Shown in pieces: positions 49,384 through 61,189 of a stretch of DNA of 64,000 nt (within the stretch, counting starts at the first letter, position 1; each line of letters starts with the position of its first letter). The stretch is taken from positions 12,734,347-12,798,346 of the forward strand of contig OY741282.1 of the NCBI GenBank assembly GCA_963514095.1. Reading direction: 5' to 3'. This DNA comes from Eutrigla gurnardus. Lineage: Eukaryota > Chordata > Actinopteri > Perciformes > Triglidae. The position numbers and the translations under genes were made by a program. The notes below the pieces were generated by a model that saw only the letters and a program-made list of their open reading frames with translations, was not told where the DNA came from and made no database searches.

Positions 49384-50738
49384 ATGTTAATGATGCCTGA
49401 CCCCCAGGGAAAAAAGTGCACATTTGTGATACGAAGGCTGATTCCCGGGCTTTTACTGACCAACGTGATGCTCTGGGTGTACTGCTTGATGAACCCGTCC
49501 CAAGTAAACAGGTATTTAAAAGGAAAGCATTATTTTATTGAGTGAAGTCAGTTGATGTTTTCTCATCCTTGCATTTTATTCATAGGGTCTCCCAACAAGA
49601 CACGTGTCCTCTCAGCATGACGGGACCATTGAAGAAAAACGTGAGCACGTCTTCTCAAAGCCCAAAGTCGGACGCGTGTTCCCCCACTGTCAACGTCATG
49701 TTCATGAAGACCCATAAAACCGCTAGTAGTACCATACTCAACATCCTCTTCAGGTTCGGAGAAAAGCACGGGCTTAAATTCGCCTTCCCCGATGGCCGCA
49801 ATGACTTCTTCTACCCGTCGCCTTTCCTGTGCTCCCAGGTGAAGGACTACCGGCCTGGAGACTGCTTCAACATCGTTTGTAACCACATGCGCTTCGACCA
49901 TCAGGAAGTAGCCAAGCTCCTGCCTCCAGACGCCGTGTACATCACCATCCTACGCGACCCGGCGGATCTGTTTGAGTCCTCCTTTCATTATTATCACAGA
50001 GCAGTTCCTCTCACGTGGAGGATCACTGGGGATAACCAACTGGCAGAGTTTCTAAACCAGCCACAAACCTTCTACAGTCCAGACTCTTTCAACTCATTCT
50101 ACCTTAAAAATCTGCTCTTCTTTGACTTTGGTTTTGACAACAACCTTGAGGCCGATGATCCTCGTACAATGAGGCATATTCATAACTTATCAAAACGCTT
50201 TGATCTGGTTCTCATCACAGAATACTTCGAGGAGTCCCTCATCCTGCTGAAGGACACGCTGTGTTGGACCATGGAGGACATCCTGCATTTCAAACTCAAC
50301 GCTCGCAGGAGCTCATCGGTATCCCGTCTGACCCCCGAGTTGAGAGCCAAGGCTTTACAGTGGAACGGGGCCGACTGGAGACTCTATCAGCACTTTAATG
50401 CCACCTTCTGGGCCAGAGTGGAGGCGTACGGGAGAGAGAGAATGAGAAAGGAGGTAGACGAGCTGAGGAGAAGAAATTCGGAGATGAAGGATATCTGTAT
50501 CAAGGATGGAGGTGCAGTCGAAGCCCAGAAGATTCAGGACAGACATTTCCTGCCATGGCAGCCACTTGGAGAGTCCTCCATCCTGGGGTACAACATGAGG
50601 GCAAATATTGACCCAAAATTCAGGACAATCTGTGGGAAAATGCTCACACCTGAAATACAATACTTGTCAGACCTGGGTGTAAGTCTGTGGCTTACTAGAC
50701 TATGGGGTTGGTTGAAAGATACTGTTTTTAATGTTTGA
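49384..50738 (+). CDS. gal3st1: Galactosylceramide sulfotransferase (GAL3ST1), 2 coding exons, 426 aa
   Basis: Golgi enzyme that transfers sulfate from PAPS to the 3-OH of galactose in galactosylceramide, making sulfatide of myelin and kidney. Exons 49384-49511 and 49586-50738; 1281 nt (human 423 aa). The short first exon encodes a type II signal anchor: basic KK...IRR, then about 20 hydrophobic residues (LIPGLLLTNVMLWVYCLM). The lumenal part has the 5'-phosphosulfate loop FMKTHKTASSTILN, NHMRFDHQEV, the 3'-phosphate site ILRDPADLFESSFHYY, LLFFDFGFDN and the C-terminal MLTPEIQYLSDLG. Three in-frame ATGs lie at 49384, 49390 and 49393; the first follows a 5' UTR acceptor and is used here. The large single catalytic exon matches the family's usual gene structure. 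Confidence 0.95.
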
Positions 50739-52639
50739 CTTAGATTTGTGTGTATGATGCCTTTACTTGAATCAAAGTACTTACTTGCTTTCCTCATTTT
50801 AGCATCCATAATTTTAATTTATGTTTGTCATATGTTTGTATATCTGCATTAAAAGAGAATACATTTTTTTTTTACCACTACCAAATAGTTCAACAGATGG
50901 GTCACAGTTAATTCCACTCATCACCTGTTGTCCATTTACTTCTTCTCAGTTTTTGTTGTTGTAATTTTAAACATTGTGCACTACATAACAAAATGTGAAC
51001 AGTAAGAACCCTCCGTCATGCCTTCCTGGTATGATTTACGAAGTGAATGTTTCTGCATTATTGTGAATATTGTTTCTAGGCCCTGGTGCAATCTTCTGTT
51101 GAGCCACACAGAATCCAATGATGTTGAAAGTAGTAATTCATTGGAACATGCAATGCTAACCTGCCCCCTAGAGTCCAGAGGATTAGCTGCAGTTGCATGC
51201 AATGAATTTGAATGGTGGTGGCCTTGTCAGACACCAAGCATAACAGTTTACATAAGTTTATATGAGATGATGTGAAAACCAAATCATTGTATGTATGCAC
51301 ATCTGTAGAATTGAACCTCAATTTAAGAATAAGCAAAGGACTGATCAATATCATCAGTATTTTTGTTAAAAGGTGGCAGATACTGCAGATTACATTACTT
51401 TCAGCCGATATGGCCAGGCAGCTATCCTTATAAATAGTATCTTTGACACCCAGTTATACATACAGATTAATCAAAATAGGAGCTTTATAATTGTATGTCA
51501 ACAGAGAACTGAGATTTAACTAATTATTTTCTTGCATAGTGGAAGTAGGGTCAACGGCTACAGCAACACAGGAGGTACACAATATGGTGTAAGGAAGGCT
51601 TCCATATTTACAAGATAGACCGATAACTGGTATTATTCTGCTCATCTGGCAGTGCTTCTTGTTTTGTAAATATGTTTTGTATACAGTGTAATTATAATTA
51701 CTTTTATTTTCATTTATTTGTGAAACGTGCTGACTTGTAGATGTAGTTGTCTGTTCTCTGCATGGTTATTATGTGGCACTTTAGTTTCAGAATCAGACCG
51801 AAGCTTTTACTGCCGTCATTTGGAAGAGAAAATAACTACTGCATATAGCATTGCCTTTTCATTTAAATACTGGGTTCTCTCTGCTTATTTTGACATTTGA
51901 ATTTCTTTTGAGCTTTTTAGTAAAAGAAAGATAAAATATTATCCTTGAAATAACATAAAATCTACATTAAACCTATACATTTGTTACGCGAAAAAGGACT
52001 ACAAGTAAACAAATATTTCAAAAAGCGTCCAGCTTTTTTTTTTTTAAATATATACCAAGTTACTGATTTCATTTGATATCAAGCTACTGAAGCCTTTTTA
52101 GATTACATAACCAGGATATCCACGGGAAATTTAGAGTCATCAATTAACCTATCCCCATCCTGCATGTCAGGAAGCCGGAGAGAAGATGCAAACCCGGGCG
52201 ACAGTGCTACCCACTGCACCACCGTGCAGCGCTATGGCCAGGATATGTCTATGATAATTCCAGTTAGGTCAAATAAAAGTGAAACTTAGTGACGTCAGTC
52301 TTATAAATATGCTTCGACACATGCGTGCCATAGTCGAGACAATAAAGCAAAAAACATTGCGAGCTCTGTATGACATTAACGCGTTTAATTTAACAATGTA
52401 CAATTAAGAGACCGGAGGATTTACATATAGCAGTGAGGAGGAGGAGGAGGATGAGGAGGGGACAGGATCCATTGCTCCATCTTCATGGTGGTCTCGACAG
52501 TCAATCAGCTCCCACTGGGCACGACTTTGAGCACATTGTCCATGTTGACTGCTGTGTGGAGATGTGGAGTCCAGGAAGAATGGATCATGGAAGTGTGACA
52601 ACAGTTGCACTTCAGCATTAGGTGACCCCGCGGCGGCTC
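50739..52639. other. Convergent 3' UTRs of gal3st1 and uqcr10
   Basis: No coding exon. gal3st1 may end at ATTAAA 50848-50853 or run on to AATAAA at 52341-52346. On the opposite strand uqcr10 has ATTAAA at 52384-52389. If the distal sites are used, the two mRNAs stop within about 40 bases of each other. A decayed fish repeat is at 52125-52235. Confidence 0.5.
52125..52235. repeat. Decayed fish interspersed repeat
   Basis: Contains GAGTCATCAATTAACCTA, GGAAGCCGGAGA and GGGCGACAGTGCTA followed by CCACTGCACCACCGTGCAGC. I recognise these words in this order from a common fish repeat. The copy has internal deletions. Confidence 0.6.
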
Positions 52640-53022
52640 CTATTCCTCCTCTTTGTCCTCGTAATTGTGCTTGATGTGTTTCCACAGTTTCTACAAAACA
52701 ACGCACATTAGGTAGGTTTAGTTACATCATGTGAACGGACAGATTTTCTCAACAGCCACAGTTGTTAACGGCTTGTACCGGGCTAGCTAGTTCAGCAGAG
52801 CTAATGCTAGCGCCACTTCGCCCTCTGCTTACAAGGTCAGGATAAAACCAGTATTATAACTCCGAAAAAAGGCTCACTTACCCCGCGATTCATTTGCTCA
52901 AATATCGCGTCGCCGCCTTGGTCGAATAGTCGTTCAAAGAAGACTGCGCCAACCATGATGGTTATAGCGAAAGTCGACGTTCTCCTGAAGAGCAGATTGT
53001 AGACGGACTTAGCCAGCGCCAT
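52640..53022 (-). CDS. uqcr10: Cytochrome b-c1 complex subunit 9 (UQCR10), 2 exons, 63 aa
   Basis: Small accessory subunit of respiratory complex III in the mitochondrial inner membrane. Exons 52882-53022 and 52640-52690; 192 nt with stop, 63 aa, the same length as human. The N-terminal exon reads MALAKSVYNLLFRRTSTFAI, followed by a single hydrophobic span (ITIMVGAVFFE) and RLFDQGGDAIFEQMN. The last exon gives KLWKHIKHNYEDKEE. Human UQCR10 has LLFRRTSTFAL, FFERAFDQGADAI and KLWKHIKHKYE at the same places. An in-frame extension upstream of the ATG at 53022 is not used because it would precede the conserved start. The gene is head to head with zmat5, as in human 22q12. Confidence 0.96.
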
Positions 53023-53844
53023 GTCGGTGGTTTGACGTAGTGCGCAGGAGCGGAAGCTGAGACGACACGATAGTTCCGCTTTCCGCAAATTATAAAACGC
53101 ACTTCCGCTCCTTGTGAGTTACGAGTAGGACTTGTTTATAAAAACCGACATCACAGAGGAGGAAAGCACAGCTTCGACAATGGTTTGTGCGCTTTACCGT
53201 CTACATTAAATATTAAAAAGGATTTAAAGCAAACTGTCATTGTAGTAGTGATGATGTAAGCCAACTATCCAGATTTAGCAAGGCTACGGACGAATGCTCG
53301 GTGTGGTTAACGTTTGCTTCTCTCGGTTACACTGTGAAGTATTCGTGCGAACATCGAACTGCTATCTTACATGATCAATATATCTGCGAACAGTTTTTTA
53401 CCTTCAGAATTTGGATGATACTCTGTAGAAAGAGTAGAATACTACTAGTAGTCATACCGAGACGCATTCAAAATAAAGGCACCTCCACTACTAAACCAGT
53501 AGATGGCAGCATAATCAGCCTTTTTTAACATCTAAATACATTTTAGGTTATACATTTTGTACAATTTGTGTTTTATAGACTAAACAATTTATCCATTAAT
53601 CTGAAAAATAATTTAGCACACAAATTATCATTTGTAATTACATTTTTTTAATTTTTAAAAGACTGTCTTTTTGTCATTTTTATGAATATGCTTGAGCTTG
53701 ATGATAACAGTCAGTTGATGTTGTATCATAAGGAAACAATGTACAGACACCACTTATATTAATATCTTTCATTTCACTGTTCACTGTCTTTCAGCAATTG
53801 TAAAAGGTGACATCTTGGTTTGAGCACATACGGTAGCCTGCACC
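53023..53844. promoter_or_regulatory. Shared upstream region of uqcr10 and zmat5
   Basis: Start codons of two divergent genes lie about 820 bases apart. The uqcr10 side (53023-53180) is the GC-rich part and probably contains both transcription starts. zmat5 seems to have a non-coding first exon near 53110-53180, spliced to an acceptor (CTTTCAG) at 53788-53794, about 50 bases before its ATG. The AT-rich 53220-53780 would then be its first intron. No coding sequence seen between. Confidence 0.5.
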
Positions 53845-55104
53845 ATGGGGAAGAGATACTACTGTGACTACTGTGACCGGTCCTTTCAGGATAACATGCA
53901 TAACAGGAAAAAACATCTGAACGGTGTTCAGCATCACAGAGCTAAGAAGGCCTGGTATGACTATTTTAGAGGTGAGACTTGCAGTGTGACCTTTGGCCTT
54001 GGAGACGTGGTCACAATAAAAAGCAAATTACATGCTATATTTTCTGACATATGTGTTAATTATAAATGTCTATTTGAAAAGAGTGACAGTGATCCGCTGT
54101 GCATGTCTTATTTATGAAATTCTGATTGGATAATTGGTATTCTTACATTTCATTATGGCATCTTCTGCCCACCTGTTCACTTTGTGATGGAGGATTCTAT
54201 AATCAACCAATGACAACACTATATTTTTAACACTATATACTTTTTAGACTGTTCGGCCATTCTGTGTGATGAGCAAGCAAAGAAACCCTGCAGGAAGTTT
54301 CTCCAAAAAGGTAATGGAGCAGTTTCACTATACCAATGACAAGCAGATTATATTGGATACATTTTTTGTAATAATCCATTTCCCTGGCTTTTTTGTCTTT
54401 TAGGAATTTGTGATTTTGGCCCTAACTGCAGGTTTTCTCACATGTCCGAAGAGGATCTATACAACTTAAAAAGACAGGTGGAAGGTAAGTTGTGACCAAA
54501 GGGTAATGGTGTCTACGGTGTCATTGAGAACTAAATTAATACATTGCAGACCCCAAAGCAATATTCCTAACATGCAATGCACAAAGCAAATATCCATATT
54601 TTTATATTGAGATGTCACACATCCTCAACACAGTCCAGATTCCTAGTAGCTCGAATGTAAAGCTGAAGAAGGTGGGTTTAAAACAAACTTTAAAAAGGCA
54701 CGGTTGACCGTGTGAATGATGATATGTTGACGGGATTGAGATGAATGTGTTTCAGATGAAAGACGGCACAGAGAGGACTCTGAAGACAGGAGGAGGTCTC
54801 CCCCAAGTATAGAAGAATGGCTCTCAAGAAGGGAAAAGAAGCAAACTGCCCCAAGTGTCAAAGGGTATGCACTCTCATTTTTATTCACACTTTAGTATTG
54901 CAAGTGGTCATTTCTGTTGATTTAGAATTCAGCTGTTCCATTATTAATCCCTGCAGAGATGTAAAAAACAAGGAAGACAGCGAAGAGGCCCAAGAAGAAA
55001 GTGACATACCTCAACAGCTCCTCTCCATACCTGACCTCCCACCCTCCCTCCTGCCTCCTCCTCCTGGGGGATGGAAAGTCAAAGTGAACACAGAATGGGG
55101 TTGA
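53845..55104 (+). CDS. zmat5: Zinc finger matrin-type protein 5 (U11/U12 snRNP 20 kDa), 5 coding exons, 175 aa
   Basis: Component of the U11/U12 di-snRNP of the minor spliceosome, in the nucleus. Coding exons: 53845-53971, 54248-54310, 54404-54484, 54756-54864, 54957-55104; 528 nt (human 170 aa). The first exon encodes a U1-type C2H2 finger: YYCDYCDRSF then HNRKKHLNGVQH. Exons 2-3 encode a CCCH finger, C-x8-C-x5-C-x3-H (CRKFL..GICDFGPNCRFSH). The middle is charged (DSEDRRRSPPSIEEWLSRRE), and the C-terminus LPPSLLPPPPGGW...EWG matches the human tail. The Kozak-like context CACCATGG supports the start at 53845. A read-through frame into intron 1 was rejected because the donor at 53972 restores the family sequence. 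The next gene, cabp7, is convergent, as in human. Confidence 0.96.
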
Positions 55105-58100
55105 AAGATCTTCACTTTGTGGTTCAAATCACTGTCAACTGGATATGTGACAGGAATAGAAAGAGGAATGGTTCAGAAGTCATGTGATACAGAGACGGTG
55201 CCACGTTCTTATTTGAAGCTTTGTCAGTTTGAAACGAGGTTCCAGTTGATTCTAATAAGCTGTTTGTTGCCATTTGTCACTTTAAATATGCCACACAGTA
55301 GAGGTCCTATTTGTTTAGTAGTTCTTCTAAATTCATTATGATCTGAGATTAGAAGTAGAATGCCTTTACTTTGAGACTTTGAGACTCCAGGATTTACATT
55401 TGGTGTCACGTTGTCCTGAATGGTATGGAGAATTGCTGAGCAGATGGAAATAACATTTTGTTAAATTTGAATCCTCTGCTGCATCACCAGGGGACTCACT
55501 GATGTGATTGACTTTTATTTCAAACCCAGCCAGATGAAAACATCATTTTACTTCCTAAATGGTAAAGATAGGGACCTAATGATCCGGAATAAGTTTCATA
55601 ATGAAGTTTTAATGGTTAGAAAGTAAGTTAAAACTATCATGCAGATCCCTTGGAGTTGTGATTAATGTATTTCTAAGTGACAAAGGCCCTCCATGTGGTC
55701 ATTCCTCATAACGGGATGTTTATAGTTGATGTGTTTGCCTATAGCAGAATCCTCATTAAATTGCTGTAATTCTTTTTCTGTTTTGTATTTTTTTGTCATA
55801 TCCATAATTCCTCTCAGTGCTTTTGACCACTGGTAGTGTTATGGAGCAACAGTTTTCTGCATGGGACCCAATTTTGTTGCCATCAGGACAAGTCCACTTC
55901 CAGACCTGGTTCCAGACTTTTCTGCTTATCGACAGGCGTTGGGAGTAACACAGCAGCAATGCAGCAACAAAGACAGTAAAGAAGTCGTCTGATGGACAGC
56001 AGACATGGATTTAACTAATATTTAGTAATTTGCTTTGCTTATGTTAAATAAGGAAGGAAATGCACACATAATCCCCTCCTGGCTAAGTACACCCTATGGT
56101 TCAGAATGAGCTATGATTTTAGTGCAATAACCAGAAATGTGACAACACGGATGAGTTCAGTTGACTGCAACTTTAGTTTGCCTTTGAATGGCAACACAAA
56201 TTCAACTTTTAGATGGACCAAAGAAAATTGGGATTTCTCCAGTTTCAAGTTACTTGTCTGATGACCTTAATGGAAAACTGGTCAAGGTCAACTTGACCAG
56301 AGGTGACCAATAATGATAATAATAATAATAATAGTATACTTGTTGTATGACACGCGTAAGCTTAATGAAGCACTTCACTCTCACATGGGAGCACACGGTT
56401 TCATTTCACCATATCTGACAAATCCTTAAAACAACAAACATTAACAATGTGACTTGTATTTATTGTTTTATCTAAATCATTTTTTTTAAATTGACACAAA
56501 ATCATATTAGTAACTCATGGTCGTGAAGTATATATATTTTACATTCCTTATGAAACTGAAATCAGTCTGTGATGTGTATAATCAGGCAGACTGTAGAGGA
56601 AAATGTGTTTTTTTTAAAACAACAGTTGTTACTGTATATTTTCAGGCTATAGGGTGCACGAGAGAACTCATTCATATAACATATAATAAACAGTAGTAAA
56701 ACAAGCAGCAAGCTTCTTTTTTTAATGCCTCAGCTTTTATTGGATTACATGCATCTAGACACCACTGACATTAGTGTATAATTGATGCAGTAACCTCGAC
56801 ATGTGCAGTAACTGCTACAGAAAGAAAGCAGCCATATATTCTCAATCTAGACAATAAAATTACTAATATTGTCACACAGCAGGATGATACAAATACTAAC
56901 TGGAAGGCTAGAGGGACTTTTATAGGGGAGAGAAAGATAATACATCAATACAATTGTTATACTAATGGGTCATTTCAATTCAAAAATACATTTAGCGTCA
57001 TTTTTGTCAAAACCCATGATTTGGTAAAATGGATTTCCCTTTCTAAAAAATCTTTCTAAAGTTACTTTAAGTCAAGGCATGAAAGCATAGTTTTTATTCT
57101 GAATGACAAAGGCACAGGACAGAAGACACCCACAGTCCAAATCAAATTAATAACAACAATTAAGACAATCCGTCAACAGAGTGTACATAAATCTGCTCAT
57201 TAAAGCACTGCGACATACAGAATAGGACACAATAATTGCTTATATGTCTTAAGACAAGATTTGACACGATAACTATTTTTTTTTACATTCACACAAAACC
57301 CAAACCTTACATGATATGTTCACATGAAGAGGTAATGTGATGTTATATAAGTAGTTCATACACAAAACAGCTACTATATATGTGATAAAATATCTGTTTT
57401 ATTGCCAGAATGATACTCTTGTGATATAGCTTTGATAAACTTTAAGATAAAAAGAGCAAGAAAAAATATATAGCATTTTGTAAAACTTGTCAAATTTGAC
57501 AAATATTTTGTAAAAGAAAACATTCTGAAAAATGAATCTTAACAAATCAGAAAAGTTAATGTAAGTGCATGGCCTTAATACACACAAAAACTTGTATCTG
57601 AACGTCCAGTCAACCTGGGAATTATATCAGAAACCTGATCGTTTTTTGTTCTTTTTGTGTATTGTTTGTTTTATACAAAACATTTCTTATGCATACATTC
57701 ATAATAAAATCACATAGATTTAATGTATCACTTTTCAAGTAAGAAAATATAACCATGTTATACTTTAAACACTATGTTGTTTTGGTGGTCCATGTAAAAG
57801 CCAGAAAACAACATTTTTCATGATATGTTAAATTATTGTTCACAGCATACTTCAAAGTATTTTGATATTGTCTGCACGTCCACAAAAATACTGAGTTTTT
57901 TTTGTTTGTTTGTTGTTGTTGCTGCAATGATTACTATACAAATTGCATAATTATTTGAATACATAGACCGGAGTTCAAATTTTGATCTCACACACATAGA
58001 ACACATACCTATTTCTAGTTTAATGTACATGCAAGTGTGTCGCTGGAACTGAATATCCTTCATTCCCATTTGCTATAAATATTACAATTGGTTTTGTTGA

Positions 58101-59597
58101 AGCTCTAAACTTGTCATGGTTGACTGTATTCACAGCTGGTAGCTCAGGTCATACAGCAAAAACAATTTCCATTCATAAGGACTCATTATTAGGACTCATT
58201 TTAGTGCCTAGGAGCACAGATTGGAAATACACAGCATGTATCACTGGCAGCATGTGAGTATGAAATGCATGTCTTACATGCTGTGTGAATATGCCTTGAA
58301 GTCTGGGCTTTTTGCATAAATACCCATGCACACACACACACGATTTTGTGATTTCCTTATGTGTTCTGCCTTTTATTTGGACTTCACTTAATTAACATTA
58401 CATTTAAGCTGGAAAAAAACATCTGTTTGCTTACAGTCCCCAAGAAGGTTCACTGAGCTTTCAAAAACAAACCCGTTATTTTTTAGAAAGCTGTGACATC
58501 TTGAGAAACGGCCCGTGGGAGCGGCTCACTGGAGTACACAGCATGGGGCTTTGACTCGCAGGCTGTGTTCACACGTCATTCAATCCCTCCCGCCTCTGAT
58601 GCTCTTTCTTGTTCTTTCTTTCAATGTGTTCCTGGGGTTGCTCGCCTGTTTATTCCAATTGTTGGGTTCTCATCGTCATGGTGGAAATACTTGTTTTCAT
58701 GTCTTTGTTTATGTGCCTTTGGTCTGTGCATTAATGGACCACCTTTACTTCAGTTTAAGCTGAATTTTAAAAATGTCTTTGTGCCAATTCATCCTGTAGA
58801 TGTTGAGATATTTCACAGGATAGGTGAAAACTTTGATCAGTTCAACCAACATTTTTATCATTCATTCTCTGGGAATAATGAGTGTCTTTTCATAATATCA
58901 TGGTAAGAGCCATACTCCCTAAAATGTCAGGATCATTTAAATATAGTGAATTAGTCAGGCTACTCTTTTGTTAAGGTTTAGATCAAAACGGTCCTGGTTC
59001 AGCAAAGTATGGGAAACAGGATCTGAGTTGGACTTCCGGACTGGAAAAAACCCCTCAGATTAAAAAAAAAAGACCCTTTTCTGCAGTGCCCAATCATTAT
59101 ATGTGGTTTTATAAGTGGTTTCAAGCTACTTCATATGCAGTCCTTTAACACTTTTATATTGCTTTATTACTATCATTAGTAATATCATTATTGGGTGCAT
59201 TCCAAATGTCAGCGTTCTCATCAACAACATCTATATGCTTTGTTATATTTGACACAGCACATCTACTACAGCACACACTTCTACAGTGCTTTCCTATTTA
59301 AATTCTTAGAAAACATCACAATTTTGAATGACATACTCCTTTTTTTTGGATACTAATCAGCCCTTGAAATGTTTTTCTTTCTTCTTTTTTACCATGGTAT
59401 GTTGTTATTCATGGTCATACAAAATCACTGCGTGACATCATTTTGTCCGTAATTGAGAGAAGCTGTGATAGAATCATTGTAGCTGTTGAAAAACATTGAA
59501 CAAAACCAAAAAAAGTCCAGTATTTTGGTTGGTTGATTTTCTTTTTGATTTCCCATTGTCCATCCTTAAACCTCTATGTAACCAGCTGGTGTAGCGT
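55105..59597. other. Convergent 3' UTRs of zmat5 and cabp7
   Basis: A 4.5 kb AT-rich stretch without coding exons. Plus-strand signals for zmat5: ATTAAA 55755-55760 and AATAAA 56685-56690. A minus-strand AATAAA at 56736-56741 could end a cabp7 3' UTR of about 2.9 kb. With the distal sites the two transcripts would meet within about 50 bases. Long cabp7-like 3' UTRs are plausible for a neuronal gene, but this is inference. Short frames here have no family match. Confidence 0.45.
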
Positions 59598-60821
59598 TTA
59601 TTTCATTCCTCTGCGCAGCATTTGATTTGCTGCAATGAGCATAACGCTGATGATAAATGCAATGGCAAAGGCACAAATCAGGCTTTTACGCACACACGTG
59701 TGTTTTTCCTGTTGAGTTGGGCTCGCTGTGGAAAAAAGTTAGAACAAAAAATGAGTACATCAGTGTCTCAACAGAGTTTTAAAAATGTGAAGAACAATGT
59801 TTGAAATCAAATCTCCATGCAACATACTGTCAATGTCCACATGGGACTCTGGACTGTTCAGGTGGCTCTCCTCAGTCATGATGATGTTCTCAATGTCTTT
59901 CATGGTGAGGTGGTCACGGAAAGTATCGTAAAGCAGTCTCTTAAGCTCATCCACAGTCAGTTTCTGCATGTCACACTGGGGAGACATGAAATGCCAAGAA
60001 ACGTCTAATTAGTAGAGAATAAAGTTCCTGTCTCAAAGCCCCTCGGTGACGCAAATTAGCTGTAGGACAACAACAAACAGGGACAGTATAGGGTAGCTTC
60101 TAGTGAACTCATTTACTTGATTATGCAACTAAATGCAATGGTATGAAGATGCTGCATGTGATGTGCTGTAATTATCAGAGTGCTGTTGTGTGTCAAGGCC
60201 ATTTGGAAATGAGTTAATTAAAAACATTTCAGAGAAGCACGTGGGAATATTATACGTAATGTAAGAATAATGCTAGAATTCATTATTTAAATAACTATAA
60301 TGGAATCGGTAATTGTCATTTTAATTGAAACAGATTACTCTCTATCACGCAAAAACAGGAAAGCCACAAGGGAAACTTTTTAAAAATGAATTTAAAAATG
60401 AAAAGAGAATGGAGTAATGGACACTGATAGGAACATATACCTTCCAAAACACTGAATCAAAGTCTGCTCCATGGAACTTATCAGGCATCCCAGCAGCAGA
60501 GAGTTTAGGACCAAGCAATGTGACAAATTCATCAAAGCCAACTTGGCCGTCACCTGATGAAACAGACGGAAATACAAACACGTCACTCTGTAGCTGATAT
60601 GTTGGATTATATTCAGTATGTCGTTTGAACTGAGAGGGGGGAGAGATAGGTCGATAGAGAGAGAGAGAGAAGCATACCATCTATATCAAGTCTCTGGATG
60701 ATGACCTCCAGCTCCACCTCATTGGGCATGTAGCCCAGTGAGCGCATGGCCATCCCCAACTCCTGCTTTGAGATGAAGCCATTCCCATCACGGTCAAATA
60801 CTTTGAAAGCCTCACGAATCT
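59598..60821 (-). CDS. cabp7: Calcium-binding protein 7 (calneuron-2), partial, 4 exons seen
   Basis: Neuronal calcium sensor of the trans-Golgi that regulates PI4-kinase IIIbeta. Exons found, in order: 60678-60821, 60441-60553, 59828-59975, 59598-59725. The sequence begins with the phase-1 completion of a Glu codon (then IREAFKVFD), so the first coding exon (about 35 residues in human) is missing; it is probably beyond 64000. Two complete EF-hand loops are seen: DRDGNGFISKQE and DIDGDGQVGFDE. These are followed by GPKLSAAGMPDKFHG, the CDMQKLTVDELKRLLYDTF helix region, and a C-terminal membrane anchor SLICAFAIAFIISVMLIAANQ ending RRGMK. That tail, and the absence of further calcium loops, separate CABP7/CALN from calmodulin and other CABPs. 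The junction of the last two exons is in a variable region and rests on a GTATGT donor and a CCACAG acceptor. Confidence 0.94.
60654..60670. repeat. Short GA/CT tract beside a cabp7 donor
   Basis: About eight GA units whose right end is some seven bases from the cabp7 exon donor at 60676-60677. On the transcript it is a CU-rich run directly after the 5' splice site. Confidence 0.8.
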
Positions 60822-61189
60822 CTGTTGGGAGAAGAAGGACAGTCATTACTTTTACGTTTACGTTTATCACTTACAATTTCACACTGTAAGCAACAGCATG
60901 CTGGCTCACTTTAATGTGTTATTTGAAAAATGTGCACACGTGTTTGTTTATGTTAAGAGTTTAAAGCAGTATGACTCAGAGTCATATCTTAAAAAGTATA
61001 ATCCCTGTTTCTTAGATGTTTATGGAGGCATACCTGAATATGTCCTGTTTGAAAAAAACCCCCAACTAATTTTAAACTACAGGTGTAGTAAACGATAAGT
61101 CTGCTGTTACTTTATATTTTTTTTCCTATAAGAATTCACAAACTGACAACGATATATATTCCCACGACAAATAATTATCTTTATAGCCA

